Assembly: GCA_031271245.1 (NCBI GenBank)
Contig: JAISWC010000110.1
Span: forward strand, 1-10,634
Source: Tannerella sp.
GTDB taxonomy: Bacteria > Bacteroidota > Bacteroidia > Bacteroidales > Tannerellaceae
Direction: 5' to 3'
DNA length: 10,634 nt
Part shown: one piece after another, positions 1 through 7,896 of the stretch
Layout of the letters: every line of letters starts with the position of its first letter
Numbering within the stretch: the first letter of the stretch is position 1
Translations under genes and position numbers: made by a program
Notes under the pieces: generated by a model
The model's database searches: none
Seen by the model: only the letters and a program-made list of their open reading frames with translations
What the model was told of the DNA's origin: nothing

Positions 1-927
1 CAAGCGGACGGAAACGCACAGCGCGCCCGAAGGCGTAACGCTGCTCTCGCACAGATTTTTATTCGACAGCGCGCCGTCTTTCGCAAAATCGTTCCATATG
101 GCGCTGCCGTCGCCGTCGCCGTCCCACATTTCGACATACGTCGCTTTGGACGAAGTGGCGATGCACCAGGCCGTATTTTGTGTCTCGACGGGATTTTGCG
201 GGTCGTTCGCTCCCATCACGATGGCCGTCCGGGATTTGTCTTTCACCAGCTGGTTGAACAGGCCGTTGCGGCAGGGACGCAGATGGTCTTTCCGGCAAAG
301 CGTGTCGTTGACAACCCGAACGTAGGTTGCATTCGGGAAGGTGAACATGAAGGAGAGTTTGACCGTTTCCTGCCGGGTATTTTTCGCCTTGAACAGGAAC
401 ATACCCACCGGATAAGACGTTTCTTTGTAATTTTCCTTAATTACCGGGCTGAATTGCAGGAGTGAAACCTGACTCTGAAACACATTGTAGTCGAAAGTAG
501 CTTTGGGAAACAGCGCCCTGTACGTGGCGTCGCCCGTTTTGAGACGGTTCCATGCCGGAAGAACGTCTTCGGTAGCAAGCGTATAGGCGACGGCCTTTCC
601 CTTCACTTCTTCGCGGATGTGGAAAGCCGCCTGACGGAGAAAACGCTCCTCGTATACAACGGGTTTCATGTAAAACGGCCCGAACGAGCCGCAAAAATTG
701 TACATGAAACTGCCCGTTCCGATGCCGCCGACCGGCATTCCTTTTTTGGTCATCGTTTCGATGGCTGCTCCTTCCGTACTTGGATGCCTCTCTTCGGTAT
801 AAACGGGACGGTCGCCCATTTTTCTTGTCCATGCGCAGGCAGGCATCTCCCACAATCCCTGCGAAAAGACGGCCATACTGTTTGCCATGCAAAACAGTAT
901 CACTAAAAATCTTACTCTATTTCTCAT
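1..927 (-). CDS. GH116-family beta-glucosidase (GBA2-like), N-terminal part, secreted
   Basis: This is a partial gene: 309 codons are open from the ATG at 927 to the left edge with no stop. Residues 1-23 (basic start, hydrophobic LVILFCMANSMAVF, then SQ) look like a Sec signal peptide, so the enzyme should reach the periplasm or cell surface. Residues 63-73 (GMPVGGIGTGS), the following GSFGPFYMKP, and the stretch around ALFPKATFDYNV and SYPVGMFLFKAKN match the N-terminal domain of GH116 enzymes (human GBA2 and bacterial relatives), which hydrolyse beta-glucosides or beta-xylosides. An EMWDGDGDGS stretch near residue 266 is acidic and Asp-rich. The catalytic domain, with its Glu nucleophile and Asp acid/base, lies beyond the edge, so activity and substrate cannot be judged. 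A role in glycan or plant-glycoside breakdown is inference. The start is supported by the signal peptide directly behind it and a TATCTTTG element 40 bases upstream. Confidence 0.82.
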   Translation of the reverse strand, partial: MRNRVRFLVILFCMANSMAVFSQGLWEMPACAWTRKMGDRPVYTEERHPSTEGAAIETMTKKGMPVGGIGTGSFMYNFCGSFGPFYMKPVVYEERFLRQAAFHIREEVKGKAVAYTLATEDVLPAWNRLKTGDATYRALFPKATFDYNVFQSQVSLLQFSPVIKENYKETSYPVGMFLFKAKNTRQETVKLSFMFTFPNATYVRVVNDTLCRKDHLRPCRNGLFNQLVKDKSRTAIVMGANDPQNPVETQNTAWCIATSSKATYVEMWDGDGDGSAIWNDFAKDGALSNKNLCESSVTPSGALCVSVRL

Positions 928-966
928 ATCTATTCCTGTTTGTGTTCATGTTTAAATTAAACGGTA

Positions 967-974
967 CAAAGATA
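967..974 (-). promoter_or_regulatory. Bacteroidetes-type -7 element for the GH116 gene
   Basis: On the minus strand this reads TATCTTTG, a match to TAnnTTTG, 40 bases before the GH116 start codon. No TTG was found at the usual 19-21 base distance upstream, so only the -7 half is supported. Between it and the gene lies the perfect inverted repeat GTTTAAATTAAAC (950-962), a possible operator in the leader. Confidence 0.45.
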
Positions 975-1026
975 GAATTTTTTTGCAAACAAAAGATATA
1001 GCGGTTCTTCCTGATTGAAAATTGTT

Positions 1027-1034
1027 TATTTTTG
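1027..1034 (+). promoter_or_regulatory. Bacteroidetes-type -7 element for hflX
   Basis: TATTTTTG matches TAnnTTTG and ends 20 bases before the ATG at 1055. The upstream half is weak (GTTCTTC around 1003-1009 instead of a clear TTG). It argues against the earlier in-frame TTG at 1022, which would lie upstream of the expected transcript start. Confidence 0.45.
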
Positions 1035-1054
1035 CAGAGAAAATTCGCCATACA

Positions 1055-2272
1055 ATGAAAGAATTTATTATTACGGAGGAGCGTACGGAAAAGGCGGTGC
1101 TGGTCGGGCTGATCACGCCCGGGCAAAACGAGAGGCAGGCCAGGGAATACCTCGGCGAACTGGCTTTTCTGGCCGAAACAGCCGGTATTGACCCGGTCAG
1201 GCAGTTTTACCAGCGGCTGGACATGCCCCACGCCGTCACGTTTGTCGGGACGGGCAAATTGCAGCAAATCCATGAATATGTGATTGAAAACGACATCGGC
1301 ATCGTGATCTTTGACGATGAACTGTCGGCCAAACAGTTGCGCAATATTGAAAAGGTGCTGAACGTGCGGATTTTGGACCGTACCCACCTGATTCTCGACA
1401 TCTTTGCCCGCCGGGCGCAGACGGCACATGCGAGGACGCAGGTCGAACTGGCTCAATACCGGTATATGCTGCCCCGGCTGACGCGGCTCTGGACGCACCT
1501 CGAACGGCAGCGCGGCGGCATCCACATGCGCGGGCCGGGTGAGACCCAGTTGGAAACCGACCGGCGTATCATCCTCGACAAGATAGCCCGGCTGAAACGC
1601 GAGCTGGTCGAGATCGACCGCCAGAAATCAGCCCAGCGCAAGAACCGCGGCAAACTGGTGCGCGTCGCGCTGGTCGGCTACACCAACGCAGGGAAATCGA
1701 CGCTGATGACGCTGCTAAGCAAAAGCGAAGTCTTTGCCGAAAACAAACTGTTTGCCACGCTGGATACGACCGTGCGCAAGATGATTGTCGACAACCTGCC
1801 TTTCCTGCTCTCCGACACGGTCGGATTTATCCGCAAGCTGCCAACCGAACTGGTGGAATCCTTCAAGTCAACGCTGGACGAAGTGCGCGAAGCCGACCTG
1901 CTGCTGCATGTCGTCGACATCTCGCATCCCTCGTTTGAAGAACAGATCGAAGTGGTCAACCGGACGCTGGTCGAAATCGACTGCAAGGAAAAACCTGTCC
2001 TCATCGTATTTAACAAGATAGACGCCTTCACCTTCATTCCCAAGGAGGAAGACGACCTGACGCCGTGTGTGCGGGAGAATATCCCGCTGAACGAACTGAA
2101 GGAAACCTGGATGGCGAAACTGCCGGACAGCTGTATCTTCCTCTCGGCGAAGGAACGTACGAACATCGACGCGCTGAAATCGCTGCTCTATGAACGGGTG
2201 CGGGAGATTCACGTCCGGCGTTTTCCCTACAACGATTTTCTTTACCAGGACTACAGCGAGGAGGAAATATAA
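1055..2272 (+). CDS. hflX: GTPase HflX, ribosome-associated
   Basis: The product is 405 residues, normal length for HflX, a cytoplasmic GTPase that binds the 50S subunit and splits stalled or stressed ribosomes. Residues 1-150 form the N-terminal HflX nucleotide-binding domain. The family signature RGPGETQLETDRR is at residues 159-171, followed by a helical linker. The G domain carries the P-loop GYTNAGKST (208-216), DTVGF (254-258), NKID (320-323) and SAKE (364-367), so all key GTP-binding motifs are intact. The ATG at 1055 is chosen because MKEFIITEERTEKAVLVGL is the typical family beginning and the promoter element overlaps any earlier start. There is no clear Shine-Dalgarno sequence, as is usual in this phylum. 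The stop TAA overlaps an ATG (TAATG), and the flippase gene follows 31 bases later on the same strand, suggesting co-transcription. Confidence 0.97.
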   Translation: MKEFIITEERTEKAVLVGLITPGQNERQAREYLGELAFLAETAGIDPVRQFYQRLDMPHAVTFVGTGKLQQIHEYVIENDIGIVIFDDELSAKQLRNIEKVLNVRILDRTHLILDIFARRAQTAHARTQVELAQYRYMLPRLTRLWTHLERQRGGIHMRGPGETQLETDRRIILDKIARLKRELVEIDRQKSAQRKNRGKLVRVALVGYTNAGKSTLMTLLSKSEVFAENKLFATLDTTVRKMIVDNLPFLLSDTVGFIRKLPTELVESFKSTLDEVREADLLLHVVDISHPSFEEQIEVVNRTLVEIDCKEKPVLIVFNKIDAFTFIPKEEDDLTPCVRENIPLNELKETWMAKLPDSCIFLSAKERTNIDALKSLLYERVREIHVRRFPYNDFLYQDYSEEEI

Positions 2273-2303
2273 TGTACACGAAGGAACACGGAAACAGGAA
2301 GGG

Positions 2304-3635
2304 ATGTTAAAAAAAGTACTGGAAACGATTGCCATCCGTTATGTGGTGGCGGCATTGAACCTGGCATTGATTTTCATCAACGGGAAAGCGCTGGGTATTC
2401 ACGGCATGGGAGTGGCCGGCGTGATCTATGCGTCGGCAAACATCATATTTCTTTTTAACAGTATATTTTGCGGAAATACCATTGTATATCACATGAACCG
2501 TTATCCCTTGCGTTATGTCATCTGGCCGGCGTATGTATGGGCCTTTGCCGGCTCGGCGATAGCCTGCGGCGCGATGGCGCTGACAGGCCTGTTGCCGGCA
2601 GGCTTCGGGGCGGAAGTGTACGGGCTGGCGACGCTCCTGTCGCTGGTCGGGATTCATTCGCGCGTCCTGCTGGGAAAAGACCGTATCAAAGCATTCAATG
2701 CCACGTTTATGATTCAGGGGGGAACCCTGTTCTTTAGTTTGCTGTATGTCTATTATGTGGCAGGAAAGCAGGACGTGGAAGGTTTTCTGTGGGGGGTATA
2801 CCTCTCGAATGTCCTTGCCTGGCTGGTCAGTCTGCTGCTTTTATATCCGCCGGGCGTCCGGCGGGCAAAAAAAACACAGCCTGCCGGTCTGCCGCCCTTC
2901 TTCCGCCTGTTGAAGAAAATGGTTGCTTACGGCCTGTGGAGCAGCGCGGACAATTTGACGGAAGGACTGACAACGCGCCTGAATTATTTTCTGTTACAGC
3001 GGTTGAGCGGTTACGGACAGGTGGGGTTACTCGACGCCGGCACACGCATCTCCGAAAGCGTCTGGCACATCAACCGGAGCATAAGTTCCATCTCCTACAG
3101 CCAGGTAGCCCGGACGTCCGACCCGGAAATGCAGCGGCAACAGACGCTGCGTTTCTTTAAATGGACGTATGGCGCCCTCATCCTCGTGATCGGCATGATC
3201 CTGCTGATTCCCGAACGGATATACACTGATTACCTCTTTACGGCCGAGTTTCGGGGCATCCGGAAGGTGATCGGGGGACTTTCGGTCGGAATCGTGATGT
3301 ATGGAGCCAACAACATCCTGAGCCATTATTTTATCGGGACGGGGAAAGTGAAATACAGTGTGGCCTGTTCGTGTGTAGGGCTGCTGGCGCTGCTGCTTTC
3401 CGGCAGTTTCCTGGTGCCGGCACAGGGCGTAGTTGGTTCGGCCGTCTCGACCAGCATCGCTTTTTCGGCCATGCTGCTGTTTTCGCTGACCGTCTTTGTT
3501 CGCCATACGCACACCTCCCTGCGGGAACTGCTCCCTTCCGGGAAATTTCTCTGTATCCCTCTGTGTCTCCTCCGTAGAACTCTGTGTAAGAAAAAAGCAA
3601 CACAGAGAGACACGGAGAAGAGAAACGATTCATGA
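2304..3635 (+). CDS. Polysaccharide/lipid flippase-like membrane protein (Wzx/MATE-type)
   Basis: The product is 443 residues, mostly hydrophobic, with roughly 10-12 predicted membrane segments by eye. Segments start near residues 10-30 (YVVAALNLALIFING) and end near residue 400 (AFSAMLLFSLTVFV). Small polar loops such as RTSDPEMQRQQ separate the two halves. This layout and the N-terminal sequence resemble the polysaccharide biosynthesis/flippase families that move lipid-linked sugars across the inner membrane; the substrate cannot be told. The ATG at 2304 is preferred over the in-frame one at 2190, which lies inside hflX. AGGAAGGG sits just before it. No glycosyltransferases are nearby, so it is not in an obvious O-antigen or capsule cluster. 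Residues 414-443 (from KFLCIPLC on) are low-complexity and read out of an interspersed repeat (3551-3617), so the native C-terminus appears to have been replaced or extended. The hydrophobic core is unaffected. Confidence 0.8.
   Translation: MLKKVLETIAIRYVVAALNLALIFINGKALGIHGMGVAGVIYASANIIFLFNSIFCGNTIVYHMNRYPLRYVIWPAYVWAFAGSAIACGAMALTGLLPAGFGAEVYGLATLLSLVGIHSRVLLGKDRIKAFNATFMIQGGTLFFSLLYVYYVAGKQDVEGFLWGVYLSNVLAWLVSLLLLYPPGVRRAKKTQPAGLPPFFRLLKKMVAYGLWSSADNLTEGLTTRLNYFLLQRLSGYGQVGLLDAGTRISESVWHINRSISSISYSQVARTSDPEMQRQQTLRFFKWTYGALILVIGMILLIPERIYTDYLFTAEFRGIRKVIGGLSVGIVMYGANNILSHYFIGTGKVKYSVACSCVGLLALLLSGSFLVPAQGVVGSAVSTSIAFSAMLLFSLTVFVRHTHTSLRELLPSGKFLCIPLCLLRRTLCKKKATQRDTEKRNDS
3551..3617 (+). 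repeat. CTCTGTGT-type interspersed repeat with hairpin, inside the flippase 3' end
   Basis: A run of loosely 11-base units (CTCTGTATCC, CTCTGTGTCTC, CTCCGTAGAA, CTCTGTGTAAG) is followed by an inverted copy. CTCTGTGT at 3580-3587 pairs with ACACAGAG at 3600-3607, and CTCCGT at 3570-3575 pairs with ACGGAG at 3612-3617, separated by a 4x4 internal loop. The hairpin loop is A-rich. It could act as a transcription terminator at the end of the hflX-flippase unit, but it lies before the stop codon (3633-3635) and has no T tract after it. Such repeats are normally intergenic, so its position in the reading frame is unusual. Confidence 0.6.
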
Positions 3636-3733
3636 CGAATCAAGGAATGTAAAATAAATAACGTGTAACCATGAAAAAATCCCGTCAGGAACATGTGGAA
3701 TGTCCCCCCCGAAAAGATGTGTATAAACAGTAG

Positions 3734-3798
3734 CTCTCAAAGAGGGGAAAGTGACGTCGACATCCGACACCTGTTACGAATCGCATTCCACTCATAAT
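3734..3798 (+). repeat. Dispersed palindrome-unit repeat, copy A
   Basis: This 65-base segment lies between the convergent flippase and TPR genes, in the otherwise featureless 3636-3810 gap. It matches 8052-8115 almost base for base: 26 bases are identical (3742-3767 against 8059-8084), and the flanks continue with few changes through CCTGTTAC and TTCCACTCATAAT. It starts with a small CTCT-caa-AGAG hairpin. It ends 12 bases beyond the TPR stop codon. Unlike the copies after lepA, it has no heptamer array attached. A run of seven C precedes it at 3704-3710. Confidence 0.75.
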
Positions 3799-3810
3799 AA
3801 ATCTTCCTGC

Positions 3811-5952
3811 TCAAAGCGAATACCGCAACTGATCCAGCAGGATCGGGATTTCCTGGGGAAGGACACCCGCATGGACAAGAACGGGAATATCCTGTTTGAA
3901 AAGTGCATGGAATTTGTCGAAATCCCCGTCTTCGGCCTGCACGGCAGAGCGATAGAATGTCAGCGCCTTTTGAATCTGCTGCAATACCCATTCCGTATGT
4001 CCGGCGTTGAGGAAATCCTGCATTTGAGGCTGGATGTCCAGTATTTTCCCGTAATAGTGACGCGCCTGGTCGTATTTTCCGCTCAGGAACGAACTCCAGG
4101 CAATGGCGCGCCAGCTCTTCGGATTTTCCGGCTCCAGGTAATCGGCCTTGAAATAATATTTCAGGGCGTCTGCATAATTTTTCATTTCCAGGCAGCAGTG
4201 TCCCATGCAGATCAGCACCGGGACCGTATCCGGACTTAGCTGTTCGTAACGGCGGTAAAAGTCAAGGGCTTTCTCCGGCTGTTTGAGCAGTCGGCAGCAG
4301 TCGGCCAGCCGGCGGAGCAGCCATTTGCTATCCGGGTTGAACAGTTCGGAACGCAGGTAAGTCGCCAGCGCGCCCCGCAGGTCGCCGGTCATCTGCCTGC
4401 AATAGCCCGCCTTCTGGTAAAGTATCCCGTCCTGCGCATCCCGCTCGATCAAGCAGTCATACAGCGTCTGCGCATCCTCGTAATAACCTTTCCGGAGATA
4501 GAATCCGGCAATGCTCAGCAGCGTTTCGGTATCGGACAGATACGGTTTCAGCGCCGGAAGGAGGTGAAAGTCGAGCGTTCCATTGAAGATGTCCTCAAAT
4601 TCCACACGACGCGGAAACAGTTTATAAAAGCGGTACAGGTCCTGGATATACTGGGAAGTAATGCATTCCACCCTGTTTTGCCTGCTTTTCAATTCCTGCA
4701 GCTGCTGTTCGTTTATGGCGCTGAGTTGGCTGTCCATTTGCTGCATCATCAGTTTCCGGTGCGTTTCGGAAATCCTCTGCAAACTGAGAAACAGCGAATA
4801 CTTGTCCGAATTGCACACAAAGGAAGCCTGCATCAGGGTTTCCAGTCCGGCGCCGCGGAGGTTTTCCTGCGTGTCGAAGCACGAATGGCGGAGGGTAAAA
4901 GGCAAAAACCAGTTGCTTATCTCGCTGAAAAACCCGAAATTTTTCAAGTGAATAAACGTGGAATGTAATACATCGAGACCTTCTTCCTGCAGGCCGGCAT
5001 ATTCTTCGAGTTTTTTCGTCACCTTGTCGTCGACTGCGAAATCTTTCCATTCCGGGTTCATTTCGTCGCCCGGAAAGTCGGACAGGATCCCGAAATGTTC
5101 GCCCTGCGAGGTGAATTTCAGTTTCATCATTTCCGGAAGAATTTCCTCCTGAATCTTGTGCGTCACTTTTTCCGTCTCGCGCGAGAGGATAAAGCGCAGG
5201 ACAATGGTCTGCATGATTCGCCTGAAGTCCGGCGCTTCGGCCAGGGCGTCCAGGCGATGACGGATACCGGAATAATACATCGTCCGTCGCCGGTATCGGT
5301 AGAGCGTCAGGCAAACGGCTATCAGGGCGCGGATGCGGACTTCCGGGTCTTCGTCGGCAGCCGCGTCGAACAGGAGGTTCAGTTTTTCCCGGTCGAACGA
5401 CACTTGCAGCCCCAGCAACAAGGCTGACACCAACTGACATTTGGCCGTCGCCGGAAAATGCCCGTCGGCCAGCGCCCGTCGGAGGGACGCCGTGTCGCCG
5501 TCGGACAGAAAAACCGTTTTCCACACGTTTTCGAACAGCTGCTCCACCGAGGTTTCGAAAGAGGCCGGGTCTTCCCTTTCATACAGCGCCGGCAATCGCT
5601 CCACCAGGTCCGCTATCTCGACCGGATGATAGTTCGAAAACATCCACGAATGAGCACGATAGATACGGGTGTCGGGCGACAGGGCCTGATACCGGATGCG
5701 GTCGGTCAGTTCGTAGGCGCCGGTCCGGATGCCTGCATAGATTTGTTCCCGCGCCGGGTCGCGCGTGCCTTCCGCATAGTAATGCAGGAGGTAGCGGTAC
5801 GTGTCCTGCAACTCGTTCAACCTGTTCTGGCAGGAAAACTCCTGCACACCGGAGATCAGACTTTGAATCAAGTCAAAAGCCGTTTTCAGTTCGCCGTTAT
5901 CCAGGGCCTCCGTGATGCCGGAATAAGCCGTAAATATTTCTTTTATACTCAT
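3811..5952 (-). CDS. Large tetratricopeptide-repeat protein, function unknown
   Basis: The product is 713 residues with no signal peptide or membrane segment, so it is probably cytoplasmic. Residues about 478-675 are around six tandem TPR units (for example YYEDAQTLYDCLIERD, PEKALDFYRRYEQLSPD, YADALKYYFKADYLEPE, YDQARHYYGKILDIQP). These are helical hairpins that usually bind other proteins. The middle contains a HEAT-like stretch (DEDPEVRIRALIAVCLTLY), and the whole N-terminal two thirds appears helical. A Gln/Glu-rich coiled-coil-like stretch (LMMQQMDSQLSAINEQQLQELKS, residues about 405-430) precedes the TPRs. No catalytic motif was recognised. The ATG at 5952 is supported by a TACTTTTG element 28 bases upstream. 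It is divergent from lepA and convergent with the flippase, and is probably monocistronic. I believe similar long TPR proteins occur in Bacteroidales, but no characterised homologue comes to mind. Confidence 0.88.
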   Translation of the reverse strand: MSIKEIFTAYSGITEALDNGELKTAFDLIQSLISGVQEFSCQNRLNELQDTYRYLLHYYAEGTRDPAREQIYAGIRTGAYELTDRIRYQALSPDTRIYRAHSWMFSNYHPVEIADLVERLPALYEREDPASFETSVEQLFENVWKTVFLSDGDTASLRRALADGHFPATAKCQLVSALLLGLQVSFDREKLNLLFDAAADEDPEVRIRALIAVCLTLYRYRRRTMYYSGIRHRLDALAEAPDFRRIMQTIVLRFILSRETEKVTHKIQEEILPEMMKLKFTSQGEHFGILSDFPGDEMNPEWKDFAVDDKVTKKLEEYAGLQEEGLDVLHSTFIHLKNFGFFSEISNWFLPFTLRHSCFDTQENLRGAGLETLMQASFVCNSDKYSLFLSLQRISETHRKLMMQQMDSQLSAINEQQLQELKSRQNRVECITSQYIQDLYRFYKLFPRRVEFEDIFNGTLDFHLLPALKPYLSDTETLLSIAGFYLRKGYYEDAQTLYDCLIERDAQDGILYQKAGYCRQMTGDLRGALATYLRSELFNPDSKWLLRRLADCCRLLKQPEKALDFYRRYEQLSPDTVPVLICMGHCCLEMKNYADALKYYFKADYLEPENPKSWRAIAWSSFLSGKYDQARHYYGKILDIQPQMQDFLNAGHTEWVLQQIQKALTFYRSAVQAEDGDFDKFHALFKQDIPVLVHAGVLPQEIPILLDQLRYSL

Positions 5953-5980
5953 TTCTCCGAATTTGTATCAAATGCCATGC

Positions 5981-5988
5981 CAAAAGTA
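5981..5988 (-). promoter_or_regulatory. -7 element for the TPR gene
   Basis: On the minus strand this reads TACTTTTG, a match to TAnnTTTG, 28 bases before the ATG at 5952. No TTG lies at the expected distance upstream. It sits back to back with the lepA promoter in a 92-base divergent gap. Confidence 0.4.
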
Positions 5989-6010
5989 AAACTATTTATG
6001 CGATATTTGC

Positions 6011-6018
6011 TATCTTTG
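6011..6018 (+). promoter_or_regulatory. -7 element for lepA
   Basis: TATCTTTG is a perfect TAnnTTTG match, 26 bases before the lepA ATG. The leader that follows is A-rich (CCAAAAAAATAAAAT), which is common before well-translated Bacteroidetes genes that lack a Shine-Dalgarno sequence. The -33 half is not recognisable. Confidence 0.55.
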
Positions 6019-6044
6019 CACTCCAAAAAAATAAAATTTCGCAG

Positions 6045-7832
6045 ATGGATCATATTCGCAATTTCTGTATTATCGCTCATATTGACCACGGGAAAAGTAC
6101 ACTGGCCGACCGTTTGCTCGAATACACGAAGACGGTAGAAGGGAAAGATTTGCAGGCGCAGGTGCTGGACGACATGGAACTGGAGCGTGAACGCGGCATT
6201 ACGATCAAGAGTCATGCCATCCAGATGAACTATGCGTACCGGGACGGAAACTATACGCTGAACCTGATTGATACGCCGGGGCATGTTGATTTTTCGTATG
6301 AGGTGTCGCGTTCGATTGCGGCCTGCGAAGGCGCGTTGCTGATCGTCGACGCGGCGCAGGGCATTCAGGCGCAGACGATTTCCAACCTCTACATGGCCAT
6401 CGAACATGATCTGGAGATTATCCCGGTGGTTAACAAGATCGACCTTCCCAGCGCCATGCCCGACGAAGTGGAAGACCAGGTCATCGAACTGCTGGGATGC
6501 CGTCGCGAAACGATACTCCGCGCCAGCGGCAAGACAGGCGAAGGCGTATACGGCCTGCTGGATGCGATTGTGGAACGGGTGCCGCCGCCCAAGGGCGACC
6601 CCGATGCACCACTGCAATGCCTGATTTTTGATTCGGTATTCAACTCCTTCCGCGGCATCATCGCCTACTTCAAGGTGGTCAACGGCGTCATCCGCAAAAA
6701 CGACCGGGTGAAATTTATTGCTACCGAGAAAGAATATAACGCCGACGAAGTGGGCATCCTGAAACTGACCCCGAGTCCGCGTAACGAAGTGCGGACAGGC
6801 GACGTGGGATACATCATTTCGGGCATCAAAACATCGCGTGAAGTGCGCGTGGGCGACACCGTTACGCACGTGGCGCGGCCGGCGCGCGAAGGGATTGCCG
6901 GGTTCGAGGAAGTGAAACCGATGGTCTTTGCCGGCGTCTATCCGATCGAAACGGAAGACTTCGAAAACCTGCGGGCATCACTCGAAAAATTACAGCTGAA
7001 CGACGCCTCGCTCACTTTCCAGCCGGAGAGTTCGGCTGCACTGGGGTTCGGGTTCCGGTGCGGCTTCCTGGGGCTGCTGCACATGGAGATCGTCCAGGAA
7101 CGCCTCGACCGCGAGTTCAACATGGACGTGATCACCACCGTGCCCAACGTCTCCTACCGGGTACACGACAAAAAAGGAAACTGCACGGACGTGCACAATC
7201 CGGGCGGCCTGCCCGACCCGACCCTGATCGACCGGATCGAAGAGCCTTACATCCGGGCGTCCGTCATCACGCGGACAGCCTATATCGGGCCGATCATGAC
7301 CCTGTGTCTGGGCAAGCGGGGCATTCTGATGAAACAGGAATACATCTCCGGCGACCGCATCGAAGTCTTTTTCGACATGCCGCTGGGCGAGATCGTGATC
7401 GACTTTTACGACAAGCTGAAAAGCATTTCGAAAGGGTATGCGTCGTTTGACTATCACCTGCACGACTTTCGCGAGTCGCGCCTGGTGAAATTGGACATCC
7501 TGCTGAACGGCGAACCGGTGGACGCGCTTTCGACCCTGACGCACATCGACAACAGCATCGCGTTCGGACGCCGGATGTGCGAGAAACTGAAGGAACTCAT
7601 CCCCCGCCAGCAGTTCGACATCGCGATTCAGGCAGCCATCGGCTCCAAAATCATTGCCCGCGAAACGGTGAAAGCCGTCCGCAAGGACGTGACGGCCAAG
7701 TGCTACGGCGGCGACGTCTCACGCAAACGCAAACTGCTCGAAAAACAGAAGGAAGGCAAAAAGCGAATGAAGCAGATCGGGACAGTCGAGGTACCCCAGA
7801 AAGCCTTCCTGGCCGTGCTGAAACTCGATTGA
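6045..7832 (+). CDS. lepA: Elongation factor 4 (LepA), ribosomal GTPase
   Basis: The product is 595 residues, the expected length for LepA/EF4, a translational GTPase that acts on the ribosome and is linked to back-translocation, initiation and 30S assembly. The G domain carries AHIDHGKST (residues 11-19), the switch I region RERGITIKS (from residue 48), DTPGH (76-80) and NKID (130-133). The EF-G-like domains II, III and V follow, with QPESSAALGFGFRCGFLGLLHMEI in the middle. The LepA-specific C-terminal domain ends with YGGDVSRKRKLLEKQKEGK and VEVPQKAFLAVL, the hallmark that separates LepA from EF-G. No key residue appears missing. The ATG at 6045 gives the canonical MDHIRNFCIIAHIDHGKS beginning. 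The gene appears monocistronic; a repeat element begins 25 bases after its stop. Confidence 0.99.
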   Translation: MDHIRNFCIIAHIDHGKSTLADRLLEYTKTVEGKDLQAQVLDDMELERERGITIKSHAIQMNYAYRDGNYTLNLIDTPGHVDFSYEVSRSIAACEGALLIVDAAQGIQAQTISNLYMAIEHDLEIIPVVNKIDLPSAMPDEVEDQVIELLGCRRETILRASGKTGEGVYGLLDAIVERVPPPKGDPDAPLQCLIFDSVFNSFRGIIAYFKVVNGVIRKNDRVKFIATEKEYNADEVGILKLTPSPRNEVRTGDVGYIISGIKTSREVRVGDTVTHVARPAREGIAGFEEVKPMVFAGVYPIETEDFENLRASLEKLQLNDASLTFQPESSAALGFGFRCGFLGLLHMEIVQERLDREFNMDVITTVPNVSYRVHDKKGNCTDVHNPGGLPDPTLIDRIEEPYIRASVITRTAYIGPIMTLCLGKRGILMKQEYISGDRIEVFFDMPLGEIVIDFYDKLKSISKGYASFDYHLHDFRESRLVKLDILLNGEPVDALSTLTHIDNSIAFGRRMCEKLKELIPRQQFDIAIQAAIGSKIIARETVKAVRKDVTAKCYGGDVSRKRKLLEKQKEGKKRMKQIGTVEVPQKAFLAVLKLD

Positions 7833-7846
7833 CGACATCCCGTCAA
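7829..7846 (+). terminator. Weak hairpin at the lepA stop codon
   Basis: TTGACG and CGTCAA pair perfectly around the loop ACATCC, and the stem contains the lepA stop codon. There is no T tract behind it, so termination here is only a possibility. The larger hairpin at 7897-8000 may do this job instead. Confidence 0.2.
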
Positions 7847-7857
7847 AGTGAAAACAT

Positions 7858-7892
7858 AAGTATGAAGTATGAAGTATAAACTATGAACTATG
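7858..7892 (+). repeat. Heptamer tandem array, 5 units
   Basis: Units in phase are AAGTATG, AAGTATG, AAGTATA, AACTATG, AACTATG. The array runs directly into the start of copy C (AATGGAATGC). It resembles the 7-base short tandem repeats (STRR) described in cyanobacterial genomes; that comparison is of form only. Confidence 0.8.
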
Positions 7893-7896
7893 AATG

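Noticed and set aside
437..892. Minus-strand open frame inside the GH116 gene
   Set aside because: It is a shadow frame. The adjacent frame gives a signal peptide and GH116 motifs continuously from 927 to 1.
1022..1054. Earlier TTG start of hflX adding 11 residues
   Set aside because: The extension overlaps the -7 promoter element and is absent from the usual HflX beginning; the ATG at 1055 fits better.
3650..3666. AAATAAATAACGTGTAA resembles the reverse complement of about 8166-8182
   Set aside because: It is AT-rich, has one mismatch, and its position and orientation relative to the repeat units differ, so chance cannot be excluded.
5458..6138. Plus-strand open frame of 226 codons opposite the TPR gene and into lepA
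   Set aside because: It is antisense to TPR coding sequence, crosses both promoters and ends inside lepA in another frame; composition is unlike a real protein.
5949..6869. Minus-strand open frame of 306 codons opposite lepA
   Set aside because: It is an antisense shadow of a clear housekeeping gene, with no independent promoter or motif.
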